Assembly: GCA_900543325.1 (NCBI GenBank)
Contig: UQQU01000084.1
Span: 1-12,883 of the forward strand
Direction of reading: 5' to 3'
Source: an uncultured Clostridium sp.
GTDB taxonomy: Bacteria > Bacillota > Clostridia > Clostridiales > Clostridiaceae
Length of the DNA stretch: 12,883 nucleotides
Shown here piece by piece: positions 1 to 6,709 of the stretch; position 1 is the stretch's first letter, and each line of letters starts with the position of its first letter. The translations under genes were made by a program, and so were the position numbers. The notes under the pieces were generated by a model. That model was not told the DNA's origin. It did no database searches and was given only the letters and a program-made list of their open reading frames with translations.

Positions 1-50
1 CTGGAGGTTATATCATTAATTTTTCGGCTCCACGTGACGAACAATATTAT

Positions 51-323
51 TCAATAGCGTTCTGTGAATGTTTTTTCTTGAGGGAGTGTTTCTATTTTCT
101 TTTGATAAAGTTCATCAACTCTAATAAAGCGATTTCCCTTTTTTATATTTCTAATAAATTTTTCAATGGAACTTTCTTCACCTTGTACTTCCATTTCTAC
201 CATACCATTATCCATATTTCTAACCCATCCAGTTAAATCTAATGTACGAGCATTCATTGTACAGAAGAATCTAAATCCCACACCTTGGACACGACCATCA
301 ACAATTATGTAGTATCTAATCAT
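51..323 (-). CDS. acyP: Acylphosphatase
   Basis: This 90-residue protein is the usual length for a single-domain cytoplasmic acylphosphatase, which hydrolyses carboxyl-phosphate bonds in molecules such as acetyl-phosphate or carbamoyl-phosphate. The family signature GRVQGVGFR is at residues 10-18, with the phosphate-binding arginine at R18. The second signature, GWVRN, contains the catalytic asparagine N36. Both are present, so the enzyme should be active. The ATG at 321-323 follows a near-perfect AAAGGAGG ribosome binding site about 5 nt away. The gene is divergent from ndk and has its own extended -10 promoter. No terminator is visible in the 50 bases left after its stop, so the transcript may continue past the window edge. 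Assignment is by motif and length and is secure. Confidence 0.95.
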   Translation of the reverse strand: MIRYYIIVDGRVQGVGFRFFCTMNARTLDLTGWVRNMDNGMVEMEVQGEESSIEKFIRNIKKGNRFIRVDELYQKKIETLPQEKTFTERY

Positions 324-358
324 AAGTTCCTCCTTTTGTAAAAAAGTATATATTTAGA

Positions 359-367
359 ATTATATCA
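359..367 (-). promoter_or_regulatory. Extended -10 promoter of acyP
   Basis: On the minus strand these bases read TGATATAAT, a perfect TGn extended -10 with a consensus TATAAT. No good -35 hexamer lies 16-18 bp upstream, which is normal for extended -10 promoters. Transcription would start about 30 nt before the acyP start codon. Confidence 0.6.
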
Positions 368-391
368 TATATAAAAATAGTAGATACAACA

Positions 392-397
392 TATAAT
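392..397 (+). promoter_or_regulatory. Possible -10 element of ndk
   Basis: A consensus TATAAT lies 34 bp before the ndk start codon in the short divergent region. The -35 position (about 369-375) holds only A/T bases with poor similarity to TTGACA, so the assignment rests on the -10 hexamer and position alone. Confidence 0.35.
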
Positions 398-431
398 GTT
401 ATAAATTAAAAAATAAATTTTGGGGGGAAGT

Positions 432-848
432 ATGGAAAGAACATTAGTGTTAATTAAACCTGATGCAGTAGAACAAAACATAATTGGAAAGATAATAAGC
501 TTTTATGAAGATGCTGGATTAAAGATTATTGCATTAAAAATGGAGCAAGTAGAAAGAAAAGTAGCAGAGGAGCATTATAAAGAGCATTATGGCAAGAGTT
601 TTTATAATTCATTAATAGAATTTATTACAAGAAGTCCATTGTGTGCATTAATAGTAGAAGGTGAAAACTGTATTGATAAAGTTAGAGAGATAAATGGGGC
701 TACGAATCCTAAAGAACAAAAAGAGGGGACTATAAGAAAAAGGTATGCTAAAGGAATCACAGAGAACTGTGTACATGCATCGGACTCTATTGAAAGTTCA
801 GAAAGAGAAATGAAAATATGGTTTCCTAATTTAAATTATAAAAAATAG
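432..848 (+). CDS. ndk: Nucleoside diphosphate kinase
   Basis: NDK transfers the gamma-phosphate of ATP to nucleoside diphosphates through a phosphohistidine intermediate and balances NTP and dNTP pools in the cytoplasm. Counted from the ATG at 432 it has 138 residues, the normal size. Near the N-terminus is LVLIKPDAV. The nucleotide-binding region carries GATNP at 89-93 and GTIRKRYA at 99-106. The active-site histidine is H115 in NCVHASDS. An upstream in-frame TTG at 420 would add four residues, but its bases and those after it form the G-rich ribosome binding site (422-427), so the ATG at 432 is the better start. The gene stands alone between a divergent acyP and a convergent pot operon, and ends at a bidirectional terminator. 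Confidence 0.96.
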   Translation: MERTLVLIKPDAVEQNIIGKIISFYEDAGLKIIALKMEQVERKVAEEHYKEHYGKSFYNSLIEFITRSPLCALIVEGENCIDKVREINGATNPKEQKEGTIRKRYAKGITENCVHASDSIESSEREMKIWFPNLNYKK

Positions 849-896
849 AAAAAAATAATGCAGAAACTATTTATTAAGTTTCTGCATTATTTTTTT
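849..896. terminator. Bidirectional terminator shared by ndk and the pot operon
   Basis: A perfect 15-bp stem (854-868 with 877-891) encloses an 8-nt A/T loop. It is flanked by an A-tract on the left and a T-tract on the right, so it can end transcription from both sides. The potD stop codon lies inside the right-hand T-tract (895-897). Confidence 0.9.
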
Positions 897-1956
897 ATTG
901 AGAAAGCACTTCTGTAAAAGCAGCTTCATATAACTTTAATGTTTCCGGATCTAAATTAGTAAATAATACACATTTAGATAATGTTTCGTCAGAAGGATAT
1001 GCAGCAGGATTATTTTTAGTTTCTTCATCTAACATATCGTAAGCTGCAGTATTAGGTGTAGAGTATCCAATATAATCTACATTTTCTTTAGCATTTTCAG
1101 GATCGCATAAGAAGTTTATAAATGCTTCAGCACCAGCTTTATTAGGCGCATCCTTTGGAATACATAAAGCATCTACCCATTTATTAGATCCTTCTTCAGG
1201 TATAACATATTTCATATCAGGGTTTTCATTCATTATATAAATTGCATCACCAGACCAAACTGTAGCAAGCATTTTTTCGCCTGAAATCATATTATCTTTA
1301 ACTTCATCAACAACATAAACTGGATTAGTTAATTTTCTTTGTTCTAATAATTCATCTTTAGCAGATTCTATTTCACTAGGAACAGTTGAGTTAATAGAGT
1401 AGCCAGCTTTAATTAAGGCAATAGCTAAAGAATCTCTAAGAGAATTAAACATATATACTTCATCTTTATATTTAGAATCCCATAATATATCCCAGCTAGT
1501 TACTGGTTCAGTAACTCTTGTACTATCATAAATTATTCCTATAGTTCCCCACATATAAGGTACAGAATATTCATTGCTAGGATCGTAAGATAAATCCTTA
1601 TAATCATCTCCTATATATTTATAGTTAGGAATATTATTGAAGTCTATTTTTTCTAATAAATCTTCTTCAATCATTTTTTCAACCATATAATCAGATGGTA
1701 CAACTAAGTCGTAAGTACCAGGATTAGTTTTAACTTTTTGATACATTATTTCATTAGTATCATAAGTTGAGTAGTTTACTTTAATTCCTGTTTCCTTTTC
1801 AAATTTTCTGATAAGGGCTTCATCAATGTAATCACCAACGTTAAAGAAGTTTATTGTTCCATTTTCTCCAACATTACTACTTCCGCACCCAACAAAAAGA
1901 GAAGCAGTTAATAAAGTTGTTGCAACTAATGCTGTTAATTTTTTTAATCTTTTCAA
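895..1956 (-). CDS. potD: Spermidine/putrescine ABC transporter, substrate-binding lipoprotein PotD
   Basis: PotD captures polyamines outside the membrane and delivers them to the PotBC channel. The protein has a basic N-terminus, a hydrophobic stretch and a lipobox ending FVGC with the lipidated cysteine at C24, then a periplasmic-binding-protein fold. Ligand-pocket elements known from E. coli PotD are recognisable: PSDY (S83/Y85 equivalents), WSGDA (W229) and WVDAL (W255/D257). At the position of W34, usually NW near the N-terminus, it has NVGDY, so one aromatic of the cage is a valine. Start choice: a GTG at 1963-1965 is also in frame, but it sits directly against AAGGGG with no spacing. 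The TTG at 1954-1956 is 8 nt from AAGGGGTGA, so I prefer TTG (353 residues). It is last in the operon, one base after the potC stop. Confidence 0.93.
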   Translation of the reverse strand: MKRLKKLTALVATTLLTASLFVGCGSSNVGENGTINFFNVGDYIDEALIRKFEKETGIKVNYSTYDTNEIMYQKVKTNPGTYDLVVPSDYMVEKMIEEDLLEKIDFNNIPNYKYIGDDYKDLSYDPSNEYSVPYMWGTIGIIYDSTRVTEPVTSWDILWDSKYKDEVYMFNSLRDSLAIALIKAGYSINSTVPSEIESAKDELLEQRKLTNPVYVVDEVKDNMISGEKMLATVWSGDAIYIMNENPDMKYVIPEEGSNKWVDALCIPKDAPNKAGAEAFINFLCDPENAKENVDYIGYSTPNTAAYDMLDEETKNNPAAYPSDETLSKCVLFTNLDPETLKLYEAAFTEVLSQ

Positions 1957-1957
1957 T

Positions 1958-2770
1958 TTATTCACCCCTTGAAGTAAATTCTTTTCTATTTACAATTAAT
2001 AATAAAGTTAATACTGTTATAAACATTAAAGTAGATAATGCATTAATTGAAGGGTTAATTCCTTTTCTAGCCATAGAGTAAATTTCAATAGAAAGGTTAG
2101 TTACTCCAGGACCTGTTGTAAAGAAACTAATTACAAAGTCATCAATTGACATTGTAAAGGCCATTAATAAACCAGCAACTATCCCAGGTTTTATTTGAGG
2201 TAAAATTATTTTTCTCATAGTATATCCTGGGGTTGCACCTAAATCTAAAGCTGCTTCAGTTATATTAGAAGGTAGTTGCTTTAATTTTGGTAATACAGAT
2301 AATATAACGTATGGAATATTAAATGTAATATGTGCTAAAAGCATAGTAGTAAAACCAAATTGAGCATTTATTCCTATCTTATTTAGCAGAGGGAATATAA
2401 ATATAAATAAACTCATTATAGATATACCTGTAACAATATCAGGATTTAATACAGGTAAGTTATTTATGTTCAATAAAGTTTTTTTAGGAAGTCCTTTCAT
2501 TCTATGAATTCCTATTGCTGCAAATGTACCTATTATTGTAGCAACTATAGATGAAATAACAGCTATTATTATAGTATACTTTAATGCTTCCATTATTCTA
2601 GCATTTTGAAAAAGTTGAGTATACCATCTTAAAGTAAAACCATTCCATTTCCCCATAGATTTTGAATCGTTAAAGGAGAATACCATTAAAGTAACTATTG
2701 GTGTATAAAGAAATATAAAAATTAGTATTAAGTAAAATCTTTTAATGAAAGATTCAAGTTTTCTTATCAT
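1958..2770 (-). CDS. potC: Spermidine/putrescine ABC transporter permease PotC
   Basis: A 270-residue integral membrane permease with about six hydrophobic segments, forming half of the polyamine channel. The cytoplasmic EAA loop that docks onto PotA is clear: EAALDLGATPG followed by KIILPQIKPGI, around residues 193-218. Next comes FTMSIDDFVISFF, a stretch typical of PotC and its relatives. The ATG at 2768-2770 has a strong AGGAGGT site 6 nt upstream. The gene begins 14 nt after the potB stop and ends one base before the preferred potD start, so it is translationally linked to both. Order and family assignment (PotC rather than PotB) follow from the N-terminal pattern and the operon position. 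Confidence 0.93.
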   Translation of the reverse strand: MIRKLESFIKRFYLILIFIFLYTPIVTLMVFSFNDSKSMGKWNGFTLRWYTQLFQNARIMEALKYTIIIAVISSIVATIIGTFAAIGIHRMKGLPKKTLLNINNLPVLNPDIVTGISIMSLFIFIFPLLNKIGINAQFGFTTMLLAHITFNIPYVILSVLPKLKQLPSNITEAALDLGATPGYTMRKIILPQIKPGIVAGLLMAFTMSIDDFVISFFTTGPGVTNLSIEIYSMARKGINPSINALSTLMFITVLTLLLIVNRKEFTSRGE

Positions 2771-2784
2771 AGTATACCTCCTGA

Positions 2785-3612
2785 TTATTTGTCATCTGTA
2801 CCTTCAAATTTATTCATGAAGGCCATTGAAATTAATATTATTATCATCATAAATATTGCAATAGCAGAACCGAAATTCCAGTCGCCCATTGTTGTAAATT
2901 GCGTTTCAATTAAATTACCAAGTAGCATATATTGACCGCCACCTAATATTCTAGAAATAACAAATGTAGAAACAGCAGGCATAAATACCATTGTAATTCC
3001 AGAGATAACACCAGGCATACTTAAAGGTAAAATTATTTTAGTGAATATTTTTTTTCTATCCGCACCTAAATCTGCAGCTGCATTAATTAAATCTTTATCC
3101 ATTTTTGTAAGAACAGTATATATAGGTAGTATCATAAATGGTAAAAAGTTATATATCATACCTAAAAGTACTGCAAAATCATTATAAAGAATATTAATAC
3201 GTGAAAATCCTAAAGCAACTAAAAAGTTATTAATAAGTCCATTTTTACCTAAGATAGGAAGCCAAGCATATGTTCTAAGTAAGAAGTTCATCCACATTGG
3301 AACGATAAAAAGCATAATTAATATATTTCGCTTTCCTTCTCTCATTTTAGAAATTAAATATGCAACTGGATATCCAAGTATAAGACATCCTAATGTAGCT
3401 TCAGCTGCCAAAAGTAAACTTCTGCCAAATACTTTTAAATAATTTTCGTCAAGTAGCCTTTCAAAGTTAGAAAGAGAAAAACTATAGCTATCTCCAGATT
3501 TTACTGTAAAGCTAAAGAAAACCACAATTAAAAGTGGAATAACAATAAAAAGAGCACTCCAAACAATATAAGGTGATGCTGGAAGTATACCTTGATTATT
3601 TTTATTTTTCAT
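2785..3612 (-). CDS. potB: Spermidine/putrescine ABC transporter permease PotB
   Basis: A 275-residue membrane permease partnering PotC. A first membrane helix starts near residue 13, followed by a long extracellular loop (KSGDSYSFSLSNF) and five further helices. The EAA-type loop reads NAAADLGAD with KIILPLSMPGV after it. A conserved PotB-like MWMNFLLRTYAW segment lies in the middle. The open frame extends to a TTG at 3621, but the ATG at 3610-3612 has an AAAGG site 9 nt away and is the normal start; a GTG one codon earlier is possible. Its first 11 bases overlap the end of potA, which suggests translational coupling that would keep ATPase and permease amounts matched. Confidence 0.92.
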   Translation of the reverse strand: MKNKNNQGILPASPYIVWSALFIVIPLLIVVFFSFTVKSGDSYSFSLSNFERLLDENYLKVFGRSLLLAAEATLGCLILGYPVAYLISKMREGKRNILIMLFIVPMWMNFLLRTYAWLPILGKNGLINNFLVALGFSRINILYNDFAVLLGMIYNFLPFMILPIYTVLTKMDKDLINAAADLGADRKKIFTKIILPLSMPGVISGITMVFMPAVSTFVISRILGGGQYMLLGNLIETQFTTMGDWNFGSAIAIFMMIIILISMAFMNKFEGTDDK

Positions 3613-4654
3613 CACTCTCAACCTTTCTCATTATATGAATTGCTTCAGGATCTATAATTAATCCCACAGTGCTACCAACAGTTGAACTTTTTGTGTTATG
3701 TACTATCCACTTATTATTTTCAGTTTCTACTTCAATCTCATAATGAACACCCTTAAAGGTTACTGAATTAACTTTTCCAGTTAACATTCCTTTATCTACA
3801 GTTGTAATTTCGATATCTTCTGGTCTTACTACAACATCTATAGCTTCATTTTTATCAAAACCACTATCTATACAAGTGAAAATATGATTAGAAAATTTAA
3901 CTTTGTAATCTTCTAGCATAACTCCATCTAATATATTACTTTCTCCAATAAAGTCTGCAACAAAAGCATTAGCAGGTTCATTATATATATCTTCTGGTGA
4001 ACCCATTTGTTGAATTACTCCTTTATTCATTACAACAATAGTATCTGACATTGTTAAAGCTTCTTCTTGGTCATGAGTTACAAATATAAATGTTATTCCA
4101 AGTCTTTTTTGAATTTTTTTAAGTTCTAATTGCATTTCTTTTCTAAGTTTTAAATCTAATGCACCAAGAGGTTCATCAAGTAAAAGAACTTGTGGTTCAT
4201 TAACTAATGCTCTAGCAATTGCAACTCTTTGTTGTTGACCACCACTTAATGAATCAACAGATCTTTTTTCAAAGCCTTCAAGAGCAACCATTTTTAGCAT
4301 TTCATGAACTTTTTTATCAATTTCTTCCTTAGGAAGCTTTTTAATCTTTAGTCCAAATGCAATATTTTCATATATATTCATGTGAGGAAATAATGCATAC
4401 TTTTGGAATACTGTATTTAATTGTCTTTTATAAGGAGGTAAGTCAGATATATCATTTCCATCAAAGACAACTCTTCCACTATCAGCAGTTTCAAATCCTG
4501 CTATGATTTTAAGAGTAGTTGTTTTACCACATCCACTAGGACCAAGTAAAGTTAAAAATTCATTTTTACGTATATTTAATGAAAGGTTATCTAAAACAGT
4601 ATTATCACCATAGACTTTAGAAACACCTTGTATTTCGATAATATTTTGACTCAA
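3602..4654 (-). CDS. potA: Spermidine/putrescine ABC transporter ATP-binding protein PotA
   Basis: This is the cytoplasmic motor of the polyamine importer. In order it shows Walker A GPSGCGKTT (38-46), the Q-loop VFQKYALFPHM, the signature LSGGQQQR, Walker B LLLDEP with the D-loop GALD, and the H-loop THDQEEAL. A C-terminal regulatory (TOBE-type) domain follows from about residue 240. Length is 350 residues, usual for PotA. The frame reaches back to a GTG at 4661-4663, but that GTG is part of the ribosome binding site GAGGTG. The TTG at 4652-4654 lies 6 nt after that site and I take it as the start. It is the first transporter gene, 90 bp after the regulator, with repeats and a possible promoter in the gap. 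Confidence 0.95.
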   Translation of the reverse strand: MSQNIIEIQGVSKVYGDNTVLDNLSLNIRKNEFLTLLGPSGCGKTTTLKIIAGFETADSGRVVFDGNDISDLPPYKRQLNTVFQKYALFPHMNIYENIAFGLKIKKLPKEEIDKKVHEMLKMVALEGFEKRSVDSLSGGQQQRVAIARALVNEPQVLLLDEPLGALDLKLRKEMQLELKKIQKRLGITFIFVTHDQEEALTMSDTIVVMNKGVIQQMGSPEDIYNEPANAFVADFIGESNILDGVMLEDYKVKFSNHIFTCIDSGFDKNEAIDVVVRPEDIEITTVDKGMLTGKVNSVTFKGVHYEIEVETENNKWIVHNTKSSTVGSTVGLIIDPEAIHIMRKVESDEK

Positions 4655-4693
4655 AAAAAACACCTCTTTCTTTAATATTAATACTTTCTATCG

Positions 4694-4726
4694 TTAGCTA
4701 ATTTAGCAATTTCTATTAGCTAAATT
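4694..4726. repeat. Operator-like repeats between the regulator and potA
   Basis: Two exact TTAGCTAA octamers (4694-4701 and 4716-4723) are 22 bp apart, about two helical turns. Overlapping them is an inverted repeat, AATTTAGC (4700-4707) and GCTAAATT (4719-4726). No T-tract follows in either direction, so this is not a terminator. The second octamer overlaps the -10 of a possible internal promoter. I infer a binding site, plausibly for the neighbouring XRE-cupin regulator; the sequence does not prove which protein binds. Confidence 0.5.
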
Positions 4727-4744
4727 GAAAATTTAGAATATCAA
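4715..4744 (-). promoter_or_regulatory. Possible internal promoter before potA
   Basis: Reading on the minus strand, TTGATA (4739-4744) is followed after 18 bp by GCTAAT (4715-4720). The -35 matches consensus at five of six positions and the -10 at four. It begins immediately after the regulator stop codon and its -10 is inside the repeat pair, which would suit repression. The weak -10 keeps confidence low. Confidence 0.35.
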
Positions 4745-5284
4745 TTAAAATGATGGTGGAGTAGAAATCCAAATAACTTTAGCGGGTGTCTTTCCACTAT
4801 TACTTATATAATGGTTTGATCTTGGTTTAAAATAAAAACTTTCATTTTTTTTAACTTTGTAAGATTTATCTCCAAGATGTAAAGTTATTGTTCCTGATAA
4901 AACATAACCAAATTCCTCACCTTCATGAGGTTCTTCTTCTGTATATTTTCCACCTGGGCCTAATGTTATCATTATAGGTTCCATTTCATTTTTTTGTGCA
5001 TTTGGAACTAACCACATTAATTTATATTTCAAATCGTGATTTTCAGTTTCAAACATATCTTCATATTTATAAGTTATTTTTTCATCTTTATCATCACTAA
5101 AGAATTCTTTTAAGTTTGTCCCTAGTATTTCAAGAATATCTATTAGTGTAGCGATAGAAGGTGAAGTTAAATCATTTTCTAGTTGAGATATAAAACCTTT
5201 AGATAATTCGCATCTATTAGCAAGTTCTTCTTGTGTTAGTCCTTTTTCAATTCTCATTCGTTTTATTTTGTCACCAATTTGCAC
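4745..5284 (-). CDS. XRE-family regulator with cupin sensor domain, probable regulator of the pot operon
   Basis: 179 residues in two parts. Residues 4-62 form a lambda-repressor-type helix-turn-helix (IKRMRIEKGLTQEELANRC, then SKGFISQLE). Residues about 105-175 form a small cupin barrel with PHEGEEFGYVLSG and FKPRSNHYI. HTH-cupin proteins of this size often control polyamine or amino-acid genes and may sense a small ligand in the barrel. The GTG at 5282-5284 is preceded by AAGGTGA with 5 nt spacing. It is first in the run leading to potABCD. Its own promoter and leader contain the inverted and direct repeats described at 5304-5353, so negative autoregulation is likely. PuuR-like function is inferred from architecture and location; the true ligand is unknown. 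Confidence 0.88.
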   Translation of the reverse strand: MQIGDKIKRMRIEKGLTQEELANRCELSKGFISQLENDLTSPSIATLIDILEILGTNLKEFFSDDKDEKITYKYEDMFETENHDLKYKLMWLVPNAQKNEMEPIMITLGPGGKYTEEEPHEGEEFGYVLSGTITLHLGDKSYKVKKNESFYFKPRSNHYISNSGKTPAKVIWISTPPSF

Positions 5285-5303
5285 AATTTCACCTTGCCTT
5301 TCA

Positions 5304-5353
5304 ATTAGTTTAATAATAACTATTACTAAACTAATGGTTTAAAATTACTAAAC
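5304..5353. repeat. Palindrome and 22-bp-spaced direct repeat at the regulator promoter
   Basis: Bases 5304-5335 form a 32-bp near-palindrome with perfect 9-bp outer arms, ATTAGTTTA and TAAACTAAT; 14 of 16 position pairs match overall. The decamer ATTACTAAAC within its right arm (5322-5331) is repeated exactly at 5344-5353, 22 bp away. The core TACTAAAC also occurs inverted at 5497-5504. The array lies from about +4 to +53 of the predicted regulator transcript. It looks like an operator with several half-sites, although the palindrome could also fold in the RNA leader. Confidence 0.55.
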
Positions 5354-5363
5354 AAACAATGTT

Positions 5364-5392
5364 ATTATATAGACTTGTAAATGAAAAATCAA
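5364..5392 (-). promoter_or_regulatory. Sigma-A promoter of the regulator/pot operon
   Basis: On the minus strand TTGATT (5387-5392) is separated by 17 bp from a perfect TATAAT (5364-5369). The predicted start near 5357 gives a leader of about 70 nt, which contains the repeat array before the regulator GTG. Confidence 0.75.
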
Positions 5393-5399
5393 TATTTTT

Positions 5400-5797
5400 T
5401 AATAAAATATTTGAATAAAAATTTTCGATGATAACCTTATAAATAAAGGGTTTGAAGAAAAAAGATAAAAAAAAGTTTAACATTTATACATTAAAAGTTT
5501 AGTATAACTAAGAATAGTGTAAATTATAAAAAAATTAAAGTACCCAATTTAAAGGATAATAGCAAAGTATGGATATAAATTTTGTTATTTAATTAAAATA
5601 AAAATTTATATATAAATTTATAATTGGTAAACAACAGAAAAAAATACATATAAAATTATTAAATATAAAATTATATAAATTTATCTTAAATATAATTATA
5701 AAAAGTATAAATTTATAAAATTTAATACTTAAAATATAATTTTTAATAGTGAGCTAAATAATAATTATTATGAATAGATAATGATTATATGAAACTA
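5400..5797. other. A+T-rich non-coding stretch upstream of pflA
   Basis: I see no credible gene here. The stretch is almost all A and T, with many short runs such as repeated AAATTTATA-type words. Items inside it are an inverted copy of the regulator box, GTTTAGTA (5497-5504) within TTAGTATAACTAA; a perfect 14-bp palindrome ATAATAATTATTAT (5758-5771); and a 15-base element at 5776-5790 resembling a Fur 7-1-7 box. There is no trace of pflB or of a decayed gene. Confidence 0.6.
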
Positions 5798-5826
5798 TTA
5801 ACAAATTTAAAGTTAAGGTGTATAAT
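5798..5826 (+). promoter_or_regulatory. Sigma-A promoter of pflA
   Basis: TTAACA (5798-5803) is followed after 17 bp by TATAAT (5821-5826). The match is five of six and six of six. Transcription would begin near 5833, giving an untranslated leader of about 100 nt before pflA that contains a ten-codon open frame at 5851-5883. Confidence 0.7.
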
Positions 5827-5935
5827 AATCTTGTTGAGGAAAATAATTTTATGAAAAAAACATACTTTTATTTAATTATTTGATAAATCTAAAGAATAGT
5901 TAACATAAACTTATAGATAATATGGAGGAAAGAAT

Positions 5936-6649
5936 ATGTTAAAAGGAACAATACATTCAATAGAAACAATGGGATTAGTAGATGGCCCTGGTATTAGAGT
6001 TGTAGTATTTATGCAAGGATGTGCATTAAGATGCCAATATTGTCATAATCCAGATACATGGAGTGATAAAGGAGAAGAAACATTAGAGTTTACGCCAGAA
6101 GAATTAGTAAATAAAATTGCCAGATTTAGAAGTTATTTTGAAAGATCTGGAGGTGGAGTTACTTTCTCAGGTGGTGATCCATTAAGACAACCAGAATTCT
6201 TAAAAGAGTGCTTAAGGCTTTGTAAAGAAAAAGGAATACATACTACATTAGATACATCTGGAGTAGGGTTTGGAAATTATGAAGAGATATTAAAATATAC
6301 AGATTTAGTTCTTTTTGATGTTAAGCATCTTACAGAAGAAGGATATAAGGAAATGACAGGAATAAAAATAGACGAAAGTTTGAAATTCCTAGAAGCATGT
6401 AAGAAATGTAATACAAAAATATGGATAAGACAAGTTGTTGTTCCTGGAATGACTGATAGTGAAGAATATATATCTTCATTAGGGGAGTTTATTAAATCTT
6501 TAAATAATGTTGAAAAAGTAGAATTACTTCCATATCATTTACTTGGTGTAAATAAATATGAGAATATGGGAATAAGATACAGATTAGATGGTGTTCCTGC
6601 AATGGATAAGGACAAATGTAAAGAGTTATATAAATTACTTAATTTATAA
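5936..6649 (+). CDS. pflA: Pyruvate formate-lyase activating enzyme (radical SAM)
   Basis: PflA uses a [4Fe-4S] cluster and S-adenosylmethionine to place the glycyl radical on pyruvate formate-lyase, enabling anaerobic cleavage of pyruvate to formate and acetyl-CoA. At 237 residues it matches the short activase type, without an added ferredoxin domain. The cluster motif CxxxCxxC is C29, C33 and C36 (GCALRCQYCHNP), preceded by VDGPGIR. The SAM-binding segment is SGGDPL, and DTSG, DVKH and LLPYH stretches typical of PflA follow. The ATG at 5936 has a GGAGG site 7 nt upstream. Its usual partner pflB is absent on both sides. A terminator follows directly. An activase for another glycyl-radical enzyme cannot be fully excluded, but the sequence style is PflA. 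Confidence 0.92.
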   Translation: MLKGTIHSIETMGLVDGPGIRVVVFMQGCALRCQYCHNPDTWSDKGEETLEFTPEELVNKIARFRSYFERSGGGVTFSGGDPLRQPEFLKECLRLCKEKGIHTTLDTSGVGFGNYEEILKYTDLVLFDVKHLTEEGYKEMTGIKIDESLKFLEACKKCNTKIWIRQVVVPGMTDSEEYISSLGEFIKSLNNVEKVELLPYHLLGVNKYENMGIRYRLDGVPAMDKDKCKELYKLLNL

Positions 6650-6653
6650 AATA

Positions 6654-6697
6654 AAAAATAGTAGTGAACCTTATATAGAGTTTACTACTATTTTTTT
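6654..6697. terminator. Bidirectional terminator between pflA and the exonuclease gene
   Basis: A 16-bp stem pairs 6654-6669 with 6680-6695, with one G-T wobble on the plus strand, around a 10-nt loop. An A-tract on the left and seven Ts on the right let it act for pflA and for the convergent gene. Confidence 0.9.
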
Positions 6698-6709
6698 CAT
6701 TGATTCAGC

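Noticed and set aside
1854..2081. 75-codon plus-strand frame over the potD start
   Set aside because: It lies antisense to the well-supported potC/potD junction, has no ribosome site and no family resemblance.
5566..5593. Tiny frame MDINFVI after AAAGGA
   Set aside because: Ribosome site is too far from the ATG, only seven codons, and no promoter.
5798..5816. TTAAC...GTTAA dyad considered as a Rex redox-repressor site upstream of pflA
   Set aside because: Rex sites read TTGTTAAn4TTAACAA; this dyad has the opposite half-site polarity and a mismatched centre.
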